Part shown: piece after piece, positions 1 to 6,439 of the stretch | Position numbering within the stretch: the stretch's first letter is position 1 | Layout of the letters: each line of letters opens with the position of its first letter | Source: Candidatus Hermodarchaeota archaeon | GTDB taxonomy: Archaea > Asgardarchaeota > Hermodarchaeia > Hermodarchaeales > Hermodarchaeaceae | Assembly: GCA_016840595.1 (NCBI GenBank) | Contig: JAEOSA010000104.1 | Coordinates: forward strand, 1-6,905 | Reading direction: 5' to 3' | DNA length: 6,905 nt | The notes under the pieces: generated by a model | Told to the model about the DNA's origin: nothing | What the model saw: only the letters and a program-made list of their open reading frames with translations | The model's database searches: none | Position numbers and translations under genes: made by a program

Positions 1-710
1 GTTTGGAGCTGTTTAGCAAGGTAGAAGCGAAATCCAGGATTAAGCGCTACACCACCAGTTACAGCAACCGGTTTTACCACTCCCACTCGTTGAGAGAGCG
101 TAGCGATTTTGGCAGCCATAGCTTTGTGTATCCCCGCAGCAATGTTCGCAGGCGCGTCACCAGCACCAATTCGTCCAATGACTTCACTTTCAGCAAAAAC
201 AGTACAGGTACTACTAATGACAGAGGGAGAATTTGCCTTGAGGGCAAGAGAACCCAATTCTTGGATTGGAATTTCTAAAACTTGTGCCATCACTTCTAAG
301 AAGCGTCCAGTTCCAGCACTGCATTTATCGTTTAGTTCAAAGTCCGTGGGTCGTCCGTTTGATCCGATGCGGATGACTTTCGAATCCTGACCGCCAACGT
401 CGATGAGCGTTTGAATTTCTTTGTTGAGACTATGGATGCCAATCCCATGACAAGTGATTTCGGTCACGGATTTACTGGCAAAATTAGCTTGACTCCGACC
501 ATATCCTGTGCTAACCATTGCGATTCCAGAGAGGCCTTGTTTTGATTGCGACGCTAGTTCATCAAGACAGCGTTGGACAGACTTCTTGGCAGTGGCACCC
601 GTAGCAAGAAGAAACCTGGCTCTGACCTTACCTGTTGAGTCAATGAGTACTGCCTTTGTCGTGGTGGATCCGACATCAATTCCAATACCATAATTGGATT
701 GTTTTACCAA
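1..710 (-). CDS. hgdC: 2-hydroxyacyl-CoA dehydratase activator (BadF/HgdC-type ATPase), 3' end cut by window edge
   Basis: This is the ATPase that passes a low-potential electron to the catalytic dehydratase subunits at the cost of ATP. My translation gives 236 residues with no stop before the window edge. HgdC proteins are about 260 residues, so a short C-terminal piece is missing. An ASKHA-fold phosphate-1 loop, GIGIDVGSTTTK, lies at residues 8-19, and the second phosphate loop DVGGQDSKV at 104-112. Cys130 (NDKCSAGTGRF) and Cys169 (SSTCTVFAESE) are 39 residues apart. In the homodimeric family these two cysteines bind one [4Fe-4S] cluster between subunits. A late glycine pair (TGGVALN, 218-224) belongs to the adenosine-binding region. 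No ATG precedes the first motif. The frame opens just after the upstream gene's stop, and TTG at 710-708 is the only sensible start, 9 bases after GAGGT. The gene is 12 bases downstream of the BcrB-like gene. The symbol is by family: a BcrA/BcrD/BadF role is equally possible. Confidence 0.93.
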   Translation of the reverse strand, partial: MVKQSNYGIGIDVGSTTTKAVLIDSTGKVRARFLLATGATAKKSVQRCLDELASQSKQGLSGIAMVSTGYGRSQANFASKSVTEITCHGIGIHSLNKEIQTLIDVGGQDSKVIRIGSNGRPTDFELNDKCSAGTGRFLEVMAQVLEIPIQELGSLALKANSPSVISSTCTVFAESEVIGRIGAGDAPANIAAGIHKAMAAKIATLSQRVGVVKPVAVTGGVALNPGFRFYLAKQLQ

Positions 711-719
711 AGCGGTTAG

Positions 720-725
720 ACCTCA
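720..725 (-). promoter_or_regulatory. Ribosome binding site for the TTG-started activator gene, overlapping the upstream stop codon
   Basis: On the minus strand the sequence TGAGGT combines the TGA stop of the BcrB-like gene (725-723) with a GAGGT Shine-Dalgarno match. A 9-base spacer then leads to TTG at 710. The overlap suggests translational coupling of the two genes and supports the TTG start. Confidence 0.6.
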
Positions 726-1952
726 GAGAATCATTTCCAATAGGGCGTCAATACGAGTTTCGGCTTGTGCTTCATTATATTGTTGGCTATCAACCATATC
801 TCCTTCGATTATGACACCAGGCACTCCTGTTCGTCGAGTGATTTCCTCTTTTGTAACCATCTGACCCAGCGAATAGCGTTTACAGGAACGAACAGAAAAC
901 AGTACGAATCCATCAAGTTCGTAATCCTTGATTAGATTACACATCTTGTCAATTTTAGCCGAGAGCCCCTTATTCAACCAGATTTTGCTATAAACTTGAG
1001 CTATACTCTCAAGAGTTGCACCCCGGGGGATGTTTGCCGACCACGCGTGGGTATAAGAGTCGGCAGGGAAAACGACGCCTTTCTTCGCCAGTGTGTTGAA
1101 GAAATTGTAGATGGTGAACCAAGGCGGGATGTTATCCCAAAGGAGTCGGACTCGTTCTTCACGAATGGCACCAAGTCCTTGTTTGACTCGTTCTTTGACT
1201 TCACTATAGAAGGCTTGATAGAAGTCGATGGCTTGCTGAGTTCCTCGCAGAGCCACAATGGGAGCCATTGAGAGAAATCGATCAGCACAATTCAACGGTG
1301 AAGGTTTATTCTTGCACGCTTCGAGAGACTTGGTCCAAAGATTCACAGCGGTATTAGAAAGGTCAGCAACTTGTAGTAATTTTTCTTCATCATAGGATTG
1401 ATTGAAGGTTTCACTCATGAATGTAATTAGACCCTCGAGGTTGGATTTGACATAAGCAAGATGATGGGGAGGTTGATCTCCCTCTAAAGGTGGCGTATCA
1501 ACAAGGTACACTGGGGCCCCAGTCATTTCGGATACCGCTTCATACCACCCAAGAACTGTTCCGCAAATATTGTTACAAGCTAGCAATGCTTGGGGAGTAG
1601 GTAGACCTGTGAGAGGACTTTGTTCAGGTTTTTTCACAGATCCGATGCTTGAGCGTGCATATGAACACAGTTCCTGAGAAAAGCCCAGTTCTTCAGCAAA
1701 CCCACAGAGTAGCGGCCCACATTTTTCTGCCCCCACGATGGCTCCGTATTGCTCGGGGTAAGCGGCAACTGTATCAAATGCAACGGGAATTTCAACAGGA
1801 AAACCAGATGTTACCCAAACAAGTCGTCCGTTTTGTGATGCGGTTTTGGTGCTTAGGATGTGCAGAGTCATAGTTTCTCGAAGAAGCTTGCTTGTGTTGA
1901 GTTTTCTGTAGGCTTTCTCTTTCGGTGGTTCAGTTGTTGTATTTTGTGACAT
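723..1952 (-). CDS. 2-hydroxyacyl-CoA dehydratase / benzoyl-CoA reductase subunit, BcrB-like
   Basis: This 409-residue protein is one of two subunits of an iron-sulfur acyl-CoA dehydratase or reductase (HGD-D family). Two features mark the N-terminal domain: the GFPVEIPVAFD segment (50-60), followed by YPEQYGAIVGAEK (65-77). Candidate [4Fe-4S] ligands are Cys96 (ELCSYAR), Cys126 or Cys130 (ACNNIC) and Cys357 (RSCKRYSLGQM). Relatives use three such cysteines. The C-terminal IIEGDMVDSQQYNEAQ (381-396) and the final TRIDALLEMI are typical of the BcrB/BzdO side of the family, as is the CNNIC-x-WYE pattern. Cys78 and Cys83 lie just before the first ligand, and I do not know a role for them. The ATG at 1952 lies 17 bases after the preceding gene's stop and has only a weak upstream AGGA, so its translation may be coupled. 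The protein is cytosolic, with no signal or membrane segment. The substrate cannot be inferred. Confidence 0.9.
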   Translation of the reverse strand: MSQNTTTEPPKEKAYRKLNTSKLLRETMTLHILSTKTASQNGRLVWVTSGFPVEIPVAFDTVAAYPEQYGAIVGAEKCGPLLCGFAEELGFSQELCSYARSSIGSVKKPEQSPLTGLPTPQALLACNNICGTVLGWYEAVSEMTGAPVYLVDTPPLEGDQPPHHLAYVKSNLEGLITFMSETFNQSYDEEKLLQVADLSNTAVNLWTKSLEACKNKPSPLNCADRFLSMAPIVALRGTQQAIDFYQAFYSEVKERVKQGLGAIREERVRLLWDNIPPWFTIYNFFNTLAKKGVVFPADSYTHAWSANIPRGATLESIAQVYSKIWLNKGLSAKIDKMCNLIKDYELDGFVLFSVRSCKRYSLGQMVTKEEITRRTGVPGVIIEGDMVDSQQYNEAQAETRIDALLEMIL

Positions 1953-1969
1953 CTTTTCGCATACATCCT

Positions 1970-3193
1970 TTATCGTTTAACACTTAATGTTTCGAGGAAA
2001 CTTTGCAACCGACCTTCAATTCGGACACTGTCTGAGAACTCGGGATCTAGAGGTAAGCGTACGGTGAGTACTTTCTTTTTCTCAGCGATTTTGAGCATAT
2101 CAGGGATTTCGAATTGGTCAGGGTCGCAGAATGAATGTTCTGCGATAATTAATCCGTCAATTTCGAGCTTGTCAAATATCGCCTCAAGAAAGTTGAGTCG
2201 GTCTGGTAAACCTTCTTGTGTGGGTTCAGCAGGAGCCGAGATAATGCTTTGGGCGAGTTCATGAAAGGGGTCGCCTTGCAGGTTAGATGGAGAGTGAAAC
2301 ACGGTTCGAAAACTGAAGGATAAGATGTCAAGCACGATTTGAGCTTCTTCCACTTCTGCGCTGATTTTCGCATTTTCAAACAGAACGGCTATTCCTTCAG
2401 GATCAATCATCCCTCCAACCACAACTATTCGAGGACCTTTTCGTTCAGGTGTTGCCGCGAGTTCAGGGATTTGACCTTTGAGAATCCCATAACGGAGAGC
2501 CTCAGCAGAAGGAATTAATTGATTTGTTCGTAATTCGTGTTGAACTTCCGAGGCCACTTGTTCTACTTGTAGCAATGTGTGGGGACCTGGAGCAGTAAAG
2601 AACTGGCGTATTAGTTTGGCATATTCTGGATGGGGATAAATTGAGGGTTGGAGAATACGAGCTGCGACTATGAATTGCGCAGCGGCGCGAAATTCTGCGG
2701 TTAGTGCTACTGCTTCTTGGTACTTTTCAATGGAAAACTTGGATCCAAAGGTTACTTCTAATTGGCTACTAAAGTCGCGTAGCTCCTCAGTGAGGTAGGT
2801 GATGGCGGCTTCGTCTCTGGCGACGGGATAGGTTAAGCGGAGAACAGTATCTTCAGGAAAACGGGCACGCCAAACATCTCCGAGATTTTGCAAGGAGTCA
2901 CAAGTACCTCCAGGAAACGCAATAGCAGCTAGTTTAGGAAGTTGTTTCTTAGCACGCTGACTAAAGAGGTTTCTAGAATACGCACAGCAAAAGGTTTGCA
3001 GACTGGCTTCATAGGCTCCAGATGTTTTTGGATCAGCCCAAAGAAGCGTCGGTATAAGATCATGAGCGAAGAAGAGTTCCAATGGAGAATGTGGATAGAT
3101 ATAACCAACTAAGGAGTTCTCAGGAGTTGTGATGGTTTGAAGAAGTTGGTGCCTTTCGTTGACGATGGTGTCAAAGCTTAGCGGAGCACTCAT
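1970..3193 (-). CDS. 2-hydroxyacyl-CoA dehydratase / benzoyl-CoA reductase subunit, BcrC/HgdB-like
   Basis: This 407-residue protein is the first gene of the operon and the partner subunit of the BcrB-like protein. It begins with the family pattern G-Y-x-x-P-x-S-P-L-E-L (30-40), followed by IPTLLWAD (47-54). Candidate [4Fe-4S] ligands are Cys69/Cys70 (TFCCAYSR), Cys98 (FPGGTCDSLQNL) and Cys356 (HSFCDPDQFEIP). FCDP-x-x-x-E-x-P is a strong family signature. The C-terminal half repeats a Rossmann-like fold: IVVVGGMIDPEG (256-267), then LEIDGLIIAEH (343-353). An oddity is 286-296. Many relatives, as I recall them, have a D-D-x-C-x-G-x-R stretch there, whereas this protein reads IVLDILSFSFR without cysteine. 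The end also lacks the usual glutamate-rich loop and has RLPLDPEFSDSVRIEGR instead. The ATG at 3193 has GGTGGG five bases upstream, a good ribosome binding site. Assignment to the family is firm; the substrate is unknown. Confidence 0.88.
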   Translation of the reverse strand: MSAPLSFDTIVNERHQLLQTITTPENSLVGYIYPHSPLELFFAHDLIPTLLWADPKTSGAYEASLQTFCCAYSRNLFSQRAKKQLPKLAAIAFPGGTCDSLQNLGDVWRARFPEDTVLRLTYPVARDEAAITYLTEELRDFSSQLEVTFGSKFSIEKYQEAVALTAEFRAAAQFIVAARILQPSIYPHPEYAKLIRQFFTAPGPHTLLQVEQVASEVQHELRTNQLIPSAEALRYGILKGQIPELAATPERKGPRIVVVGGMIDPEGIAVLFENAKISAEVEEAQIVLDILSFSFRTVFHSPSNLQGDPFHELAQSIISAPAEPTQEGLPDRLNFLEAIFDKLEIDGLIIAEHSFCDPDQFEIPDMLKIAEKKKVLTVRLPLDPEFSDSVRIEGRLQSFLETLSVKR

Positions 3194-3198
3194 TAGAA

Positions 3199-3204
3199 CC
3201 CACC
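3199..3204 (-). promoter_or_regulatory. Ribosome binding site of the dehydratase operon's first gene
   Basis: GGTGGG on the minus strand lies five bases before the ATG at 3193. It resembles the GGAGGTGA complement of the archaeal 16S rRNA tail and fixes the start of the BcrC/HgdB-like gene. Confidence 0.5.
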
Positions 3205-3354
3205 AAATCCTGAAGGTATCTGCGGGCTTTTGTCTTAAGTCTTCTCACTTTGTACAGCCCAAAAGAACGCATCAAGAAAGATAATCATCCATTAGCTGAC
3301 TTTGGTTTTTGCTACCACCATAATGTCCTTAAGCACCACAGACATTCTCATTGC

Positions 3355-3359
3355 GAGGG
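3355..3359 (+). promoter_or_regulatory. Ribosome binding site that sets the GTG start of the ABC ATPase
   Basis: GAGGG is followed by six bases and then GTG at 3366. The in-frame TTG at 3351 lies upstream of this site and has no Shine-Dalgarno match of its own, so GTG is the better start. Confidence 0.6.
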
Positions 3360-3365
3360 TTTTCT

Positions 3366-4307
3366 GTGACCAGTTCAATTGAAATCTCCGAACTAACGAA
3401 GAAATTCGAAAAAATCACTGCAGTGAGCGACGTTTCCCTCGATGTCCAGCGTGGCGAAGTTTTCGGATTTTTGGGACCAAACGCTGCAGGAAAATCTACT
3501 ACGGTGAAAATCGCCGCCACTTTGCTTGAACCAACTAAGGGAACAATCTCAGTTGAAGGCCATGATGTTCTAGAAGCACCTGTTGATGTTCGGGCTGTCA
3601 CTGGGTTGCTACCTGAAGATGGGGCGAACACTCATTATGATCGACTCTCAGCCTACAAGAATCTAGAATATTTTGGTCGACTCTATGATGTCCCCGAAGA
3701 AAAGTTGCAGGATCGGATAGAACGACTCTTAGAGTTCTTGGAACTATTAGACCGAAAAGATGACTCCCCAGCGGCGTTTTCTACGGGTCTAAAACAGAAG
3801 CTATCCATTGCGCGGTCGATGATTCATAATCCGAGCGTCGTTTTTTTGGATGAACCTACCTCTAGCCTGGATCCGATAATGTCGAAAAAAGTCCGCGATT
3901 TCATTGATGAACAAGCAGAAGTTGGAAAACAGACATTCTTTCTCTGTACACATTTGTTATCTGAGGTGGAGGACCTATGTGACCGGGTTGGATTCATTTC
4001 ACGGGGCGTATTAGTAGAAGTGGGTCGACCTAAGGAATTGCGACGGAAGTTTTGGACGGTTCGAACCTACGAAGTTCAGTTGACTGATGCAGACTTGTCA
4101 AAAGGAGCCGAAATTATATCATCCACTGGACTTGTGAAATCTTCAAAGGTTGAGGGAGGACATGTTGTCTTTGACCTAGAAGATGCTGAAACGAAAAACC
4201 CTCAAATCATCCGAGCACTCATGGAAGCGGGGCAGAAAGTAGTCGAGGTGCGTGAAAGGGTGCCAGATTTAGAAGATGTCTATCTTAAAGTAATTGGAGA
4301 GAATTAG
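3366..4307 (+). CDS. ABC transporter ATP-binding protein, ABC-2/NatA (DrrA-like) type
   Basis: This 313-residue protein (from the GTG start) powers an ABC-2 exporter at the cytoplasmic face of the membrane. The nucleotide-binding domain fills roughly residues 4-215. It contains Walker A GPNAAGKST (37-45), a Q-loop region GLLPED (80-85) with Glu in place of the usual Gln, the signature FSTGLKQK (138-145), Walker B VVFLDEP (158-164), the D-loop SSLD (166-169) and the switch His in CTH (194-196). STG-x-KQ in place of LSGGQ is common in the NatA branch. The Walker A carries Ala where Gly is usual (GPNG). About 100 further residues follow, ending in a DLEDVYLKV motif typical of DrrA/NatA-like ATPases. 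The permease starts one base after this gene's stop, so the two form a coupled pair. The transported substrate is unknown. Confidence 0.93.
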   Translation: MTSSIEISELTKKFEKITAVSDVSLDVQRGEVFGFLGPNAAGKSTTVKIAATLLEPTKGTISVEGHDVLEAPVDVRAVTGLLPEDGANTHYDRLSAYKNLEYFGRLYDVPEEKLQDRIERLLEFLELLDRKDDSPAAFSTGLKQKLSIARSMIHNPSVVFLDEPTSSLDPIMSKKVRDFIDEQAEVGKQTFFLCTHLLSEVEDLCDRVGFISRGVLVEVGRPKELRRKFWTVRTYEVQLTDADLSKGAEIISSTGLVKSSKVEGGHVVFDLEDAETKNPQIIRALMEAGQKVVEVRERVPDLEDVYLKVIGEN

Positions 4308-4308
4308 A

Positions 4309-5049
4309 ATGAGGAAAAAGGCATGGTTAATGGCTCGCACTGAAATCCGGATGGTCTTCAAAAACCGTCAAGTGAAAATGATTCCTGTAATGATAATTAT
4401 CATGACTGTAATCTTCGGCGGTGTGATGACGTTTCTATTGATCTCATTTGCCCCAGCAGATCCATTGTTATTCAGTTCTTTGATGAACTACATCATGGGT
4501 GTAGTAATTATTATGCTGCCTGTGATGCTCCCAATCCTTATTGCAGCAGATTCAATTGTGGGAGAAAAAGAACGGCATACCCTTACACCCTTATTAGCGA
4601 CTCCGCTTTCGGATGGAGAACTGCTGTTAGGGAAATTCTTGACAGCACTTATCCCTGGGCTTTTGGTTGCTTATGGCAATTTGATTTTAGCAACGGTTAT
4701 TGTGAATGTGGTTGTCTTCATGCTAGCACCCCACATGTTGTTGGCTTGGCCGGACATGTTATCCTTAATTCAAGCACTTGTGTTGCCTGTGCTCTTTTCA
4801 GTATTAGCTGTTGGAATTATGGTGATAATTTCTGGTCGGGCAAGCACTGTCTATGAAGCCTATCAGACAGGTGGAGTTCTTATCCTACCCGCAATGGCGT
4901 TTGCCTATTCGGGATTCCTCCAAGGAACCGGACTTAATTGGCTGATATTCTATGTTGGAGTAGTCGTATTGATTATCGTAGACATTATACTTTACCGAAT
5001 TGCAGTGAGGCTTTTCAATCGTGACGCACTCACGTCGCGTGTTGGCTAA
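4309..5049 (+). CDS. ABC-2 type transporter permease
   Basis: This 246-residue integral membrane protein is the channel partner of the ATPase encoded immediately upstream. I count about six hydrophobic segments, near residues 24-47, 59-81, 110-140, 151-175, 188-204 and 209-230. A basic cytosolic N-terminus precedes them. The stretch ADSIVGEKERHTLTPLLATP (80-99), between segments 2 and 3, is the cytosolic coupling motif typical of ABC-2 permeases of the NatB/DrrB kind. The ATG at 4309 lies one base after the ATPase stop. GGAGAG within the end of the ATPase gene (4296-4301), seven bases upstream, is its ribosome binding site, so a TTG start 15 bases earlier is unlikely. There is no second permease gene, so the transporter is probably a homodimer of this subunit with two ATPases. 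Substrate candidates cannot be ranked from the sequence. Confidence 0.92.
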   Translation: MRKKAWLMARTEIRMVFKNRQVKMIPVMIIIMTVIFGGVMTFLLISFAPADPLLFSSLMNYIMGVVIIMLPVMLPILIAADSIVGEKERHTLTPLLATPLSDGELLLGKFLTALIPGLLVAYGNLILATVIVNVVVFMLAPHMLLAWPDMLSLIQALVLPVLFSVLAVGIMVIISGRASTVYEAYQTGGVLILPAMAFAYSGFLQGTGLNWLIFYVGVVVLIIVDIILYRIAVRLFNRDALTSRVG

Positions 5050-5071
5050 GAATTTGTTATACAAAGAGCAC

Positions 5072-5079
5072 TATTAAAA
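5072..5079 (+). promoter_or_regulatory. Possible TATA element upstream of the TIGR04076-like gene
   Basis: TATTAAAA lies in the 70-base gap after the permease stop, centred about 45 bases before the ATG at 5120. A start site roughly 26 bases downstream would leave a leader of about 19 bases. The gene could equally be read through from the exporter genes. Confidence 0.3.
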
Positions 5080-5119
5080 CCAGAAGACAGAAAAGAATTG
5101 AACAGCGAACGTGATTTTC

Positions 5120-5422
5120 ATGTCAAAAGTATATCGTATCATTGCACGTGTCCATGAATTACGACACCAACCTGGGAAGAGTCCGTGTCGGCTCTACAAG
5201 GTTGGTGATGAGTTTGACTTATCCAAACCAGAAGAGAAAGAGAAGATCTGTCGTTGGGCGTACAATGCCATGTTCCCCTTCATCACGATTCTCGAATTTG
5301 ATGGGACCATACCTTGGGAACCAGATCCAGAGCGGGGGTATGTTGCCTGTCCAGATCCACACAATATTGTGGTGTTTGAACTTCGCCGTGAGGGTGTCCT
5401 TGAGAAACGCGAAACCCCTTAA
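5120..5422 (+). CDS. TIGR04076 family small protein of unknown function
   Basis: This 100-residue soluble protein resembles the TIGR04076 family, which has no established function. Family-like features are an N-terminal beta strand (VYRIIARVHEL, 4-14), KVGDEFDL (27-34), ICRWAYNAMFPFITIL (43-58), a PWEPDP turn (65-70), and a closing VACPDPHNIVVFELRR (75-90). Cysteines at 23, 44 and 77 are candidates for metal binding or redox chemistry; that is inference. I chose ATG at 5120. GTGAT at 5111-5115 resembles the end of the Shine-Dalgarno complement, although GTG at 5111 is also an in-frame start giving three more residues. The gene follows the exporter permease by 70 bases on the same strand. Its stop is only 12 bases from the end of the convergent oxidoreductase gene. 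Confidence 0.8.
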   Translation: MSKVYRIIARVHELRHQPGKSPCRLYKVGDEFDLSKPEEKEKICRWAYNAMFPFITILEFDGTIPWEPDPERGYVACPDPHNIVVFELRREGVLEKRETP

Positions 5423-5427
5423 AGCCG

Positions 5428-5436
5428 TTATTTTTT
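5428..5436 (+). terminator. Possible U-tract terminator after the plus-strand gene group
   Basis: TTATTTTTT begins five bases after the stop of the small gene. Archaeal transcription often ends at such T-runs without a hairpin, and none is evident here. The run overlaps the last bases of the convergent gene's stop codon. Confidence 0.35.
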
Positions 5437-6376
5437 AGAGTTTTGAGAGGACAGCCTTTCCAAGCACTTTGATTTGAGCGAGTTCCTGCTCATGTGGAAA
5501 CATGAAGATGAAATGAGTGACACCGACTTTCATAAATTCACGAAGCCGTTTCACCATATAGTCCGGTGTTCCCCACAGGGCTTGTGCAACTCGTTCCCGA
5601 TATTCATCGACAGAGATATTTCGTTCCTTGGCGTTCTCAATGATTGCCTCTTCCATTTCTTCCTCAGATTTGAAGATTCGTGTCCATAGTCCGACAGACT
5701 TCTGAATATCACTCGTATCGCGTCCGTATTTCTTTGCTAGGTGGGTAAGTCTTTGAAAGCGTCGGTCTAAATCTTCGGGCGTGGTCATCCAAGCGATATT
5801 GATGCCGTCACCATGTTTTGCAGTGAGTCGGAGCATGTATTCTTTGCCATTTTGCGCTCCAATCCAAATTGGCATTGGATCTTGAACGGGTTTAGGATAG
5901 GAGATGACTTCGTCTACTTGGTAATGTTTGCCTTTGAAAGTAAAGCGTTCATTGGTCCAAATGCCTCGAATAATTTGTACGGTGTCGGCTAGTTCGTTAA
6001 TTCGGGTCATGGGTTTCGGAAAGGGATAACCATAGGCTTTGTATTCGATTTCTTTCCACCCGGCGCCGATTCCAAATTCTAATCGACCATTAGAAAGCAC
6101 ATCGAGGGTAGCTGCCATTTTTGCAGTGAGTGCAGGATTTCGATAACTTTGACAGAATACCATACTACCTACACGAACCTTGCTGTTCTGTTGTGTTAAC
6201 GCGGTCATGAGGAGCCATGGCTCTAGTAGAATCCTGTCCGTGGCATCTTTATCGAGCATAAAATGATCGCTAAACCATACCGTCGAGAACCCCGTCTTAA
6301 GAGCAACATCGGTGATTTTGCTAACATTATCAAAAGTGTACCCAAACTGAGGTTCGATTTGGACACCAAATTCCAT
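5435..6376 (-). CDS. LLM-class (luciferase-like) flavin-dependent oxidoreductase, probably F420-dependent
   Basis: This 313-residue TIM-barrel enzyme belongs to the bacterial-luciferase-like superfamily, which uses F420 or FMN for hydride transfer. The first strand is EFGVQIEPQ (2-10), and WFSDHFML (34-41) follows. The hallmark block is RNPALTAK (79-86), LDVLSNGRL (91-99) and FGIGAGW (101-107), then a conserved arginine (near 125) and IRGIW (136-140). MPIWIGAQN (168-176) and HGDGIN (188-193) match the phosphate-binding part. This arrangement is typical of the F420-dependent branch, but the cofactor cannot be proven from sequence. The substrate is unknown. Length is normal for the family (about 300-340). 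Upstream in-frame TTG and GTG codons exist. ATG at 6376 is preferred because GGTGA lies five bases before it. The gene is divergent from the TldD/PmbA-like gene and convergent with the TIGR04076-like gene. Confidence 0.92.
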   Translation of the reverse strand: MEFGVQIEPQFGYTFDNVSKITDVALKTGFSTVWFSDHFMLDKDATDRILLEPWLLMTALTQQNSKVRVGSMVFCQSYRNPALTAKMAATLDVLSNGRLEFGIGAGWKEIEYKAYGYPFPKPMTRINELADTVQIIRGIWTNERFTFKGKHYQVDEVISYPKPVQDPMPIWIGAQNGKEYMLRLTAKHGDGINIAWMTTPEDLDRRFQRLTHLAKKYGRDTSDIQKSVGLWTRIFKSEEEMEEAIIENAKERNISVDEYRERVAQALWGTPDYMVKRLREFMKVGVTHFIFMFPHEQELAQIKVLGKAVLSKL

Positions 6377-6381
6377 ACTAT

Positions 6382-6422
6382 TCACCAACTAAATTATAAC
6401 GTAATTAAAACGCGGTTGGTGA
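6382..6422. repeat. Inverted repeat between the divergent oxidoreductase and TldD-like genes
   Basis: TCACCAAC (6382-6389) and GTTGGTGA (6415-6422) are perfect 8-base inverted arms separated by 25 AT-rich bases that include TATA-like sequences. The left arm overlaps the GGTGA ribosome binding site of the oxidoreductase gene, so part of the match could be coincidental. A shorter overlapping pair, GCGGT (6412-6416) and ACCGC (6425-6429), abuts the plus-strand TATA box. Either could be a regulator site or a hairpin. Confidence 0.45.
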
Positions 6423-6429
6423 GGACCGC

Positions 6430-6439
6430 TTAAATATTT
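6430..6439 (+). promoter_or_regulatory. Archaeal-type TATA box for the TldD/PmbA-like gene
   Basis: TTAAATATTT is centred about 53 bases before the ATG at 6487. A start site about 26 bases downstream would give a leader near 27 bases that contains the GGTGG ribosome binding site (6473-6477). For the opposite gene, AT-rich elements near 6391-6410 could serve as the TATA region. Confidence 0.55.

Larger units (their letters stand above)
3194..3365. promoter_or_regulatory. Divergent control region between the dehydratase operon and the ABC exporter genes
   Basis: This 172-base non-coding stretch separates two divergently transcribed gene groups, so it must hold a promoter for each. I see no strong TATA box. 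Two identical CTTAAG palindromes sit at 3234-3239 and 3328-3333. The first is centred about 43 bases upstream of the minus-strand ATG (3193). The second is about 35 bases upstream of the plus-strand GTG (3366). Both distances could fit an archaeal TATA element with a short leader, but CTTAAG is a poor TATA match. No tRNA, riboswitch or convincing hairpin was seen. Confidence 0.4.

Noticed and set aside
109..693. Plus-strand open frames at 109-390 and 508-693
   Set aside because: They lie antisense to the activator gene, whose minus-strand translation carries all the family motifs. Neither has a recognisable product.
996..1288. Open frames on both strands within 996-1288
   Set aside because: They are out-of-frame readings of the BcrB-like gene. 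The 409-residue frame has family motifs throughout.
2064..2379. Overlapping short frames at 2064-2264 (plus) and 2149-2379 (minus)
   Set aside because: They lie inside the BcrC/HgdB-like gene in other frames, with no independent start signal or motif.
3226..3267. CTTTTG / CAAAAG pair as a hairpin
   Set aside because: The arms are only six bases, and matches this short are expected by chance in AT-rich DNA.
3329..3631. A 100-residue minus-strand frame
   Set aside because: It is antisense to the Walker A part of the ABC ATPase gene and serine-rich in a way typical of shadow frames.
5142..5438. A second plus-strand frame overlapping the TIGR04076-like gene
   Set aside because: It is a frame-shifted reading of the same DNA; the family motifs are in the other frame.
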